Part shown: positions 8,376 through 14,133 of the stretch, one piece after another
Numbering within the stretch: the stretch's first letter is position 1
Layout: every line of letters begins with the position of its first letter
From: JAGVVZ01 sp964372465
Lineage (GTDB): Archaea; Aenigmatarchaeota; Aenigmatarchaeia; CG10238-14
Length of the DNA stretch: 14,133 bases
Assembly: GCA_964372465.1 (NCBI GenBank)
Contig: CAYJRA010000021.1
Location: forward strand, 1 to 14,133
Direction of reading: 5' to 3'
Notes under the pieces: model-generated
What the model was told of the DNA's origin: nothing
The model's database searches: none
Seen by the model: the letters and a program-made list of their open reading frames with translations, nothing else
Position numbers and translations under genes: made by a program

Positions 8376-9571
8376 TTTGGAAACCTCACAATTCGAGATG
8401 GCGGTCCCCGATTCAAGTAATAACTTATTGGGAAGAAGCTTCTGAATTTTACCCAAGCTTATTTCTATATCAAACCTACGGGAAATGGTGGGAAACCTTA
8501 GAAGCAATGAAGCTGACTCTACTTGTAACAAGGGAATATGAACATCTTGTTCTTGCATTATGCGTTGTTAAAGAAACTCCACATATTTCTTATCTTCGTA
8601 TCCCGCATCCTTCCGGCTTAGTGGTTAATAAGGCTGAAAGAACTGTTTATATCGCTAGTACGCGTAATCCAAACCAAGTATACACACTAAAAGCAATAGA
8701 TAGTACATTATTAAGAAAGGATACTCAAAAATATGTCTTTGATGGAGCTCCTTTATTAATTCCCACTTCCATAACTAATTTTCCTGGCTGTTTATACCTG
8801 CACGATCTTGCTTTAATTAATGGGAATTTATATGGAAATTCTACAGGACAAAATGCGGTGGTTCATTTAGAACTAGGGGAAGGTTCTTCTTACGAAAAAG
8901 TCTGGTGGCCACGTTGCATTGAAATATCAAATAAACCTGCCTGCGATCAGAATTATATTCAGTTAAATTCTATCGCTGCTGGAGAGAATCTACAATCGTC
9001 ATTTTTTACTGCTTCAACAGACAAGATCTCCTTTCGGCGACCTGGTCATCAAAATTTCCCAGTCGATGGACGTGGAGTGGTCTTTTCTGGAAAAACTCGT
9101 GAACCTATTACAAGAGGATTGACTCGTCCTCATTCGGCCAGGCTCTTTGAAGGGAAGATATGGTTGGATAATAGTGGCTATGGTGAAGTTGGATTCATAG
9201 ATAAAAATTGCTTTATCCCTGTTATGCATTTGTCAGGATGGACTCGTGGGCTTTGTCTTACTCAAGGAGTGGCTTTTGTTGGTACTTCACAGGTTATTCC
9301 ACGATTCCAACAATATGCACCAGGTTTACGACTCGGTTCCAGTCGATGTGGTATTCATATTATTGATATTTCATCGGGATCAGTGATAGGAGGGTTAGTT
9401 TGGCCCTATGGAAATCAAGTATCTACCATCGATTGGGTTTTTCAAGACCTAATCAAAGGATTTCCATTTTATATCTTCAAGAGTAAGTATTCTAAATCAA
9501 TCGGAAAAGAATTATTTTATACATTTGATCTTAAAAACCAGAAAAAAACAGGAATTAATTTATATAAATGA
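8372..9571 (+). CDS. DUF4915 / TIGR03032-type propeller-like protein of unknown function
   Basis: A 399-residue cytoplasmic-looking protein without signal peptide or membrane helix. It carries the repeating beta-strand pattern of the DUF4915 (TIGR03032) family: PHPSGLVVNKAERTVYIAST near residue 80, LHDLALINGNLYGNSTGQN near 146-164, NYIQLNSIAAG near 195, TRGLTRPHSARLFEGKIWL and NSGYGEVGFID near 250-280, and SGWTRGLCLTQGVAFVGTSQ near 287-307. The repeats resemble six- or seven-bladed propeller blades. No enzyme activity is established for this family; members I know of are near glycan or sulfotransferase genes. The start overlaps the preceding stop as ATGA. The adjacent sulfotransferase-like gene suggests a substrate-binding or modifying role in the same pathway; this is inference. 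Confidence 0.72.
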   Translation: MIWKPHNSRWRSPIQVITYWEEASEFYPSLFLYQTYGKWWETLEAMKLTLLVTREYEHLVLALCVVKETPHISYLRIPHPSGLVVNKAERTVYIASTRNPNQVYTLKAIDSTLLRKDTQKYVFDGAPLLIPTSITNFPGCLYLHDLALINGNLYGNSTGQNAVVHLELGEGSSYEKVWWPRCIEISNKPACDQNYIQLNSIAAGENLQSSFFTASTDKISFRRPGHQNFPVDGRGVVFSGKTREPITRGLTRPHSARLFEGKIWLDNSGYGEVGFIDKNCFIPVMHLSGWTRGLCLTQGVAFVGTSQVIPRFQQYAPGLRLGSSRCGIHIIDISSGSVIGGLVWPYGNQVSTIDWVFQDLIKGFPFYIFKSKYSKSIGKELFYTFDLKNQKKTGINLYK

Positions 9572-9591
9572 TAGGGTTATTAAGATAAGAT

Positions 9592-10524
9592 ATGAAAAAA
9601 GAATTTAGTTTTTTAATGATTAGTGCCATGTATGAAAACGGTGGTAATGCAACTCTTCGTTTTTTTGACGGACATCCTCAAATGTATGTATACCCTTTTG
9701 AGTCACAGATTGGGACTCCTTTAGTTAAAGATTTACTTTCATCTATGTTTCCACTGAAATACCGCTGGCCGGTCTTTCCTTTAGAAGGTACACCAGAAGA
9801 GGATTACAAATTAGTTATTGATGAGGAGTGTAAAGTGAGAAGTCAAACACCCCATGTGAGTAAATTTCGAAATGTAAAATTTATTTTTTCAGATAATGAA
9901 CGATTTAATTTTTATTCTAGCTATATCCTGCAAATGGGTAGGACACGTGCAAATAATATAGCCTCATTTTTTATAGCAACATTCGATGCTTGGAAAAACT
10001 ATAGAAGGTCGGAAAGAGAGATTTTTTACGTCGGCTATAGTCCTACTATTATTATAGATGCTGATAAAATTTTAGGTGATTTTCCCAATGCCCACATATT
10101 ACATATAGTGCGGAATCCATGGTCAGCTTATGCAGATACAAAGAAACGACCTATACCATTATCTCTTCGTGATTATATGTTAGGATGGATAGTAAATCAA
10201 TATTACGCTTTACTGTATCAAAAGAAATTTTCAGCACAGGTTCATATCCTGCGCATCGAAGATATCATGGAAAACCCCTCTAAGATTCTTGGTGATATTT
10301 GTCAGAAGATTGGATTAGAAACGTCCCAATCCTTAGCGAAACCCACATGGAATGGAGAACTTCTGGATACAATCTATCCATGGGGAACATTAAAGGAAGC
10401 TACTCCAGAATATAATAAATTAGTCACAAAGAATTTGACTGATCAGGAGCGCTTAGAAATCCATTATTATGCGTGGCAATACTTAACTGTATTTGATTAT
10501 AAGGATTTTCTTTTAAGGTGTTAA
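9592..10524 (+). CDS. Sulfotransferase-like protein with atypical PAPS loop
   Basis: A 310-residue protein resembling PAPS-dependent sulfotransferases, which would place sulfate on a sugar hydroxyl using 3'-phosphoadenylyl sulfate. The N-terminal strand, loop and helix fit the 5'-phosphosulfate-binding element, followed by FFDGHPQMYVYPFESQIGT (24-42), a common context in bacterial glycan sulfotransferases. The 3'-phosphate-binding motif is clear: HIVRNPWSAYADTKKR (171-186) with R174 and S178. A later ILRIEDIMENPSKILGDIC segment is also typical. The 5' loop itself reads AMYENGGNATL (12-22) rather than the usual R-S-G-T-T/S-type sequence, so cofactor use may differ. It follows the DUF4915 gene after 20 nt and overlaps the SDR gene by 7 nt. 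Family likely; sulfation activity not certain. Confidence 0.72.
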   Translation: MKKEFSFLMISAMYENGGNATLRFFDGHPQMYVYPFESQIGTPLVKDLLSSMFPLKYRWPVFPLEGTPEEDYKLVIDEECKVRSQTPHVSKFRNVKFIFSDNERFNFYSSYILQMGRTRANNIASFFIATFDAWKNYRRSEREIFYVGYSPTIIIDADKILGDFPNAHILHIVRNPWSAYADTKKRPIPLSLRDYMLGWIVNQYYALLYQKKFSAQVHILRIEDIMENPSKILGDICQKIGLETSQSLAKPTWNGELLDTIYPWGTLKEATPEYNKLVTKNLTDQERLEIHYYAWQYLTVFDYKDFLLRC

Positions 10525-11513
10525 AAAAACGTGCGATTGTTACTGGAGGTACTGGTTTTATTGGAATTAATTTAGTTCGGCGTCTTTTGGATGAGGAACA
10601 TGAGGTTCATTTATTAGTCAGATCTAATTATAAGAATTGGAGAATCATAGACTTATTAGATAGAATTAAAATACATAGAATAGATTTTTCTAGCTCGAGA
10701 GATTTAAGTTCTCTTATGACGCGAATAAAACCAAATTGGATTTTTCATTTGGCAACCTACGGTGCTTCCTTGTCTCAACAGGATTTTAATCAAACGTTAC
10801 GTACCAACTTAATTGGAACAATGAATTTAATGCAGGCTTGTTTAAAGACTGATTTTGAAGCCTTTGTGAATACAGGATCTTCCTCTGAGTACGGATTTAA
10901 AAATAATGCCCCATCTGAAAAAGAATTCCTAGAGCCGAATAGCTATTATGCTTTGACAAAAGTATTTAGTACGCTTCTTTGTCAATACTTGGCAAGGCAA
11001 TACCGACGGCATATGGTTACATTACGTTTATATTCTACTTATGGACCTTATGAGGAACCAATACGGTTAATACCGACATTGATCCTCTTTGGAATGCAGG
11101 GAAAATTACCACCTCTTACGGATTCTAATGTAGCTCATGATTTTGTTTTTGTGAAAGATGTGATCGATGCTTATCTGTTAACGGCTACTAAGACTAATGA
11201 AGAACCAGGTACTATTTATAACATTGGAACAGGGGTTCAAACTTCTTTGTACGAGGTTTTCCAAATTGTTCGAAGGATATTAAATATTAAAGTAAAGCCT
11301 GTATGGGCTGCGATGTCTAATCGGCCATGGGATACATCAACTTGGATATCAAATAACCACAAGGCATGGCTTGGACTTCGCTGGCGATATCAATATTCCT
11401 TTGAAGCTGGATTGAAGGAGACAATTCAATGGTTTTGTAAGAATCCCCACTACATTGAATTTTATTCTTTGTTTTACCCAGGCTTAAGTGAAGTGATTAA
11501 GAAAGCTCCTTAA
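10518..11513 (+). CDS. Extended SDR NAD(P)-dependent nucleotide-sugar epimerase/reductase
   Basis: A 331-residue Rossmann enzyme acting on a nucleotide sugar. The cofactor loop is GGTGFIG (10-16). The acid-base set is NTGSSSEYG (118-126) with YYALTK (143-148), giving the YxxxK pair Y144/K148. LRLYSTYGPYEEP and RLIPTLILFG lie near 172-195, and HDFVFVKDVIDAYL near 210-223, as in CDP/GDP/dTDP-sugar 4-epimerases and 4-reductases. The substrate cannot be assigned; similarity in the RLIPTL region recalls CDP-abequose/paratose-type SDRs. It starts with GTG at 10518, inside the end of the sulfotransferase gene, with AAGGA (10501-10505) as a distant ribosome site. It is the last intact gene before the element at 11616 and presumably supplies a sugar donor to the operon's transferases. 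Confidence 0.85.
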   Translation: MLKKRAIVTGGTGFIGINLVRRLLDEEHEVHLLVRSNYKNWRIIDLLDRIKIHRIDFSSSRDLSSLMTRIKPNWIFHLATYGASLSQQDFNQTLRTNLIGTMNLMQACLKTDFEAFVNTGSSSEYGFKNNAPSEKEFLEPNSYYALTKVFSTLLCQYLARQYRRHMVTLRLYSTYGPYEEPIRLIPTLILFGMQGKLPPLTDSNVAHDFVFVKDVIDAYLLTATKTNEEPGTIYNIGTGVQTSLYEVFQIVRRILNIKVKPVWAAMSNRPWDTSTWISNNHKAWLGLRWRYQYSFEAGLKETIQWFCKNPHYIEFYSLFYPGLSEVIKKAP

Positions 11514-11554
11514 GCTTAACGATGTAAAACTATTAGAAGACTTTTCTTTCATAA

Positions 11555-11615
11555 AAAATTGTTCTAGACAATGTGGTTACTTTATTGCCCTTGATTTACT
11601 TACTTTTCCTATTCC
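11555..11615 (+). pseudogene. Probable detached 5' end of the disrupted GT39 gene
   Basis: After a TAA at 11552-11554 this frame is open into the element and encodes a hydrophobic run (VVTLLPLIYLLFLF from GTG 11573). Deleting the element plus one TCC copy (505 bp) joins this frame, without a stop, to the glycosyltransferase frame at 12120 onward and makes a normal first membrane helix. GTG 11573 is a possible start; no ribosome site is visible, so the true start is uncertain. The rest of the gap between the SDR gene and the element (11514-11554) holds only AT-rich sequence, with no clear terminator or promoter. Confidence 0.4.
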
Positions 11616-11634
11616 ATATCACTACTGTCCGATT
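11616..11634 (+). repeat. Left terminal inverted repeat of the IS4-like element
   Basis: The sequence ATATCACTACTGTCCGATT is the exact reverse complement of 12099-12117. The two ends diverge immediately inside the repeat. The outer ATAT may belong to the repeat or be a short target duplication. Confidence 0.9.
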
Positions 11635-11979
11635 ATAACTTGAACAATTCCAATTGGTTATCGTTTTTAGCGTCTTCATTGATGAGTGTAGTTTCCGTAA
11701 GTGCTTGCAATATATATGTTTTGTTGAAAATGGTCACGCTCAAAATTTGTAGAATTGTGTAAAGGCTTTGCTTAAGTCTCAGTTCTTTCTTGATAATGGC
11801 GATTAGCACGTAAATGGATATTGCAATCCAGATTTGTGTTTTGACGGCGTTTTCGGATGTTGATCGCACGAAAAGCTTTGCATCTTGTAATTGCCCTGAT
11901 AACGTTGGACGCATTTGCGGAATTCGTATAGAGGCAGGAATTCCATCACTTGAGAAAAAATAGTTTTGCCCGTGTTCAT
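11633..11979 (-). pseudogene. IS4-family transposase, out-of-frame internal deletion
   Basis: ATG at 11979-11977 (minus strand) is preceded by AGGAGC at 11990-11985, a good ribosome site. It reads MNTGKTIFSQVMEFLP and continues to YKMQSFSCDQ (about 40 codons), the characteristic start of IS4-family transposases. Near 11868-11858 the family similarity jumps to the extreme C-terminus in a second frame: STSENAVKTQIWIA, then a conserved hydrophobic tail ending NQLELFKL and a stop at 11635-11633 (about 76 codons). The whole region with the DDE residues and the YREXXK-type signature is absent. A longer open frame starting at 12061 exists only because the second frame happens to stay open through the leader and N-terminal region; its first ~66 residues are not transposase-like. 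Confidence 0.85.
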
Positions 11980-12098
11980 ATGACGCTCCTTTTTTAGTCA
12001 AAACGTCATAATAACACGGCATTGAATTGAAATCGATTAAAGAGATTTTTGTTGTTACCATATAAAAATCAATCAGTTGCGAAGATTAACTTAAAAAC

Positions 12099-12117
12099 AA
12101 TCGGACAGTAGTGATAT
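12099..12117 (-). repeat. Right terminal inverted repeat of the IS4-like element
   Basis: Read on the minus strand this is ATATCACTACTGTCCGATT, identical over 19 bp to the left end. Its outer bases GTG (12111-12113, plus strand) are in frame with the downstream glycosyltransferase. Confidence 0.9.
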
Positions 12118-14133
12118 TCCTTCTCTATTTATTTCTGTTCCATATTATAACAAACCAAGTATGGTTTACACTTCATACAGCTCCACCAACCTGGGATGCG
12201 GCAGAGAATATCCTATTCTCGGTTAGATATTTTCAATCTCTTATTGAGCGAGGTATTCCTGGCTTTTTAGAAAGCCTGCTACATGGTAATCCTTATCGGG
12301 CTCCACTGAATTATGCATTACCTAGTCTGGTATACGGGGTAGTGGGTAAGGGAAATTTATCATTCGAGACAGCTTTATTCCTTCACATTCCTTTCGGGTT
12401 TATCATTCTCTTTTTCACTTATAAAATTGGTGAAAAGCTTTACAATCCTAAGGCAGGTAAGCTTGCTTGCTTTTTCCTGTCTACGTATCCTTTGATTTTT
12501 GGTCTTTCAAGAGTTTATCTAGACGAGTTTATGCTGACGGGTTGGACTATTCTGTGCGTTTATTATCTATTACAGACGGATGGATTTCTTATAAGGAAAA
12601 GTTGCGTTAAGCTGTCGTTGTGTCTTGCGGCAGGATTGTTGACTAAGACAACCTTCCCAGCATTTGTCGTATTTCCTATTATGTTAACTATTTTTCAAAC
12701 GTTCCGAAGCCCTCCAAAAGATACAAAACGAATTTTACTGAATTTGAGCATCGTACTGGTTACTACTTTGTTGATAGTTTTGCCTTGGTATGTGACTAAC
12801 TGGAGCGCATTGAGGCAATTTTTCACTTTCTACTCGGTAGAGGAAGGGGCTGTTGCTTTCAAGGGAGGGCATTTTCCCCCAAATTTTCAACATCACTTGA
12901 GCTTCACCAGTCAAATGCAATATGTAGCAGACATTTTCAGCTTTGCCCTTTCTCCGTTTTATAGTTTTGTTTTTCTGGTTGGAGTTACAATTTTACTCGT
13001 TAGAAGATTGCCATTCAAATCGTGGTTCCATTTAATGAATTTTATTGTAGTTGGCTTTCTACCATTTACGCTGATTGGGCATCAGCAGATTATACAGCAC
13101 ATTGCTCCACTATTACCTTTTGTTGCGATTCTTTCCGGATATGGGATGAGTCAGATAAAGGCTAAGTGGTTTCTAGCGTTACTGATTATTTTTGGATTAA
13201 CCCAAACCTTATATCTTTCCTTTGGTAACTCAAAGTACCCTCAGAATCTTTTCTTTGGCGACCGAAAGTACCCTCAGAAAAAAGTGGTTCATTTCCTGGG
13301 AGTAAATTGGCATTGGTTCTGGCGGAATCGGAGTATTTATGATGGATTTATTACGACAGTCCCTCTCCAAGAAAAATGGCCTTACCAAGAGATCCTAAAG
13401 GCTATCAAAGAGGATTATCAAAAACGAGCCAGTCAAGAAAACAGGTTAAAGTTTGTTCCAGTAGGTATCATTGCCAATACGGCTGTGTTTAACAAAAGTA
13501 CCATTGAACTCTCTGCTATTTTAAACAGGATACCTATCCAAGTAGTTCCCATAGGGCTCAGTGAAGAATCAAAACTTTTGGATTACCAGGTGGAACTTGA
13601 ATCAGTCTCTTATGTGATTTACAAAACAGGCTGGCAGGGATTACCGGCACATACGCGCTATGCTGATTCTGCCAACACATTTCTGCTTTCCTCTAGTTCC
13701 TTTCAAAAACTGGATGAGACTTTTTTGCTTCCCGATGGATCTCAAGCAGTGATTTTTATACAAATTCCTATAAGAGTGAATGGGGATCCAACTCCTCAGT
13801 TCTCTACATTAGTTAATTTTGGTAACAAAATGATCCTTCTAGGATATGATTTATCCATTGAAGAAGTTACTTATAAAAGAAGATGTAAATTCCATTTTTA
13901 TTGGAGGTGTGAGTCTTCTCTAGACAAGGATTATGTTTTCTTTATTCATGTAACGGATCAAAATGGGAAAATAGTCAATCAATTGGACTATAACCCCAAC
14001 CATGGAATCTATCCTACATCTTTGTGGAAGCAAGGAGAGATTTTTGTAGAGACAAAGTTTTTAGAGGTATTGAAAACAGAAAAACCTCTATGGATAAAAA
14101 TAGGAATGTATGATACACAAATGGCTCGATTTA
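12111..14133 (+). CDS. GT39/PMT-like membrane glycosyltransferase, 5' disrupted and 3' incomplete
   Basis: One frame is open without a stop from the element's right end to the window edge, at least 673 codons. It starts inside the first membrane helix (IFLLYLFLFHIITNQVWF), then an outer loop HTAPPTWDAAENILFS with an Asp at the position expected for the GT-C catalytic acid. Many hydrophobic segments follow, with LSRVYLDEFMLTGW, LTKTTFPAFVVFP and LPWYVTNW as in PMT_2 proteins. After about residue 370 comes a large soluble part. The end (LVNFGNKMILLGYDLS..., then HVTDQNGKIVNQLDYNP, YPTSLWKQGE) is a beta-sandwich often fused to GT39-type enzymes. The native start is lost to the insertion. GTG 12111, within the inverted repeat, is the nearest possible replacement start, with only GGA (12103-12105) as ribosome site. 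Whether it is still expressed is unknown. Confidence 0.8.
   Translation, partial: MIFLLYLFLFHIITNQVWFTLHTAPPTWDAAENILFSVRYFQSLIERGIPGFLESLLHGNPYRAPLNYALPSLVYGVVGKGNLSFETALFLHIPFGFIILFFTYKIGEKLYNPKAGKLACFFLSTYPLIFGLSRVYLDEFMLTGWTILCVYYLLQTDGFLIRKSCVKLSLCLAAGLLTKTTFPAFVVFPIMLTIFQTFRSPPKDTKRILLNLSIVLVTTLLIVLPWYVTNWSALRQFFTFYSVEEGAVAFKGGHFPPNFQHHLSFTSQMQYVADIFSFALSPFYSFVFLVGVTILLVRRLPFKSWFHLMNFIVVGFLPFTLIGHQQIIQHIAPLLPFVAILSGYGMSQIKAKWFLALLIIFGLTQTLYLSFGNSKYPQNLFFGDRKYPQKKVVHFLGVNWHWFWRNRSIYDGFITTVPLQEKWPYQEILKAIKEDYQKRASQENRLKFVPVGIIANTAVFNKSTIELSAILNRIPIQVVPIGLSEESKLLDYQVELESVSYVIYKTGWQGLPAHTRYADSANTFLLSSSSFQKLDETFLLPDGSQAVIFIQIPIRVNGDPTPQFSTLVNFGNKMILLGYDLSIEEVTYKRRCKFHFYWRCESSLDKDYVFFIHVTDQNGKIVNQLDYNPNHGIYPTSLWKQGEIFVETKFLEVLKTEKPLWIKIGMYDTQMARF
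13232..13279 (+). repeat. In-frame 15-bp direct repeat, 33 bp apart
   Basis: AAAGTACCCTCAGAA occurs at 13232-13246 and again at 13265-13279. The offset of 33 bp is eleven codons, so the protein repeats K-Y-P-Q in frame (SKYPQN...RKYPQK). It looks like a partial tandem duplication within the soluble part of the glycosyltransferase. Confidence 0.8.

Larger units (their letters stand above)
11616..12117 (-). mobile_element. Internally deleted IS4-family element (MITE-like, 502 bp)
   Basis: The element is bounded by perfect 19-bp inverted repeats. Inside, on the minus strand, are an IS4-type transposase N-terminus with its own ribosome site and a transposase C-terminus in a different frame, with no catalytic core. 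Full members are usually well over 1 kb, so most of the centre is missing. It lies at the 5' end of a membrane glycosyltransferase gene. The flanks share only TCC directly outside the 19-bp repeats, or ATAT if the repeats are taken to begin at CACTACTG. It cannot transpose by itself, but intact ends could be recognised by a related transposase in trans. Confidence 0.85.

Noticed and set aside
9014..9229. A 71-codon minus-strand open frame
   Set aside because: Shadow of the DUF4915-type gene; no supporting signals.
11510..11519. The palindrome TTAAGCTTAA after the SDR gene as a terminator
   Set aside because: The stem is short and AT-rich, has no loop and no following T-run.
11633..12061. A 142-codon minus-strand open frame as an intact protein
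   Set aside because: Only its last ~76 codons are transposase. The first part reads the leader and the transposase N-terminus in the wrong frame; the real start is at 11979 in another frame.
11611..12125. A long target-site duplication flanking the IS4-like element
   Set aside because: Only TCC (or ATAT, depending on where the ends are set) is shared exactly; longer matches such as 8 of 11 bases need mismatches and are not convincing in AT-rich DNA.
12735..12920. A 61-codon minus-strand open frame
   Set aside because: Antisense to the continuous membrane glycosyltransferase frame, whose helices and loop motifs explain the sequence.
1..14133. CRISPR arrays, tRNA or rRNA genes, phage genes or toxin-antitoxin pairs
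   Set aside because: No regularly spaced repeats, cloverleaf-like segments, rRNA-like stretches or fitting small gene pairs were seen; the window is nearly filled by glycan genes.

Overview
The window is an AT-rich stretch of bacterial DNA holding most of one long, plus-strand glycan-assembly operon. Codon use favours A/T-ending codons. One near-perfect Shine-Dalgarno (AAAGGAGG, 97-104) and an IS4-type relic with its own good ribosome site show that the DNA is bacterial. The phylum cannot be fixed from the sequence. A low-GC Firmicute-like or other AT-rich bacterium would fit, and transfer is possible because a mobile-element relic lies inside the locus.

Layout. Positions 1-111 are the 3' end of an upstream gene, possibly a transposase. 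A 22-codon ORF with the best ribosome site in the window (113-181) overlaps the start of a DPM1-type GT2 glycosyltransferase (169-903). Then follow, almost without gaps, a GT4 glycosyltransferase (906-2060), a YfhO-like GT-C membrane protein (2057-3826), a GT39/PMT-like membrane glycosyltransferase with a C-terminal beta-sandwich (3808-5865), the two halves of a split transketolase (5871-6689 and 6724-7653), a GT2-like protein that has lost both acidic nucleotide-sugar motifs (7638-8375), a DUF4915-type propeller-like protein (8372-9571), a sulfotransferase-like protein (9592-10524) and an extended SDR sugar epimerase/reductase (10518-11513). Most junctions overlap by 4-19 nt or are separated by 2-34 nt, so this is probably one transcript.

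The next gene, a second GT39-like membrane glycosyltransferase that runs off the right edge, is split near its 5' end by a 502-bp internally deleted IS4-family element (11616-12117). This element keeps perfect 19-bp terminal inverted repeats, the first ~39 codons of the transposase with its ribosome site, and the last ~76 codons in another frame. The whole DDE catalytic core is gone, so it is a MITE-like non-autonomous relic. Removing it together with one copy of a 3-bp repeat (TCC) restores an open frame into the glycosyltransferase.

How the genes may work together (inference). The DPM1-like GT2 would load a sugar onto a polyprenyl phosphate. The GT4 enzyme would extend a lipid-linked glycan. 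The three GT-C-fold membrane proteins would use polyprenyl-phosphate sugars on the outer face of the membrane. The split transketolase and the SDR enzyme suggest on-site synthesis of an unusual nucleotide sugar, and the sulfotransferase-like protein suggests a sulfated product. The least described part is the block transketolase halves / acid-less GT2 / DUF4915 / atypical sulfotransferase / SDR.
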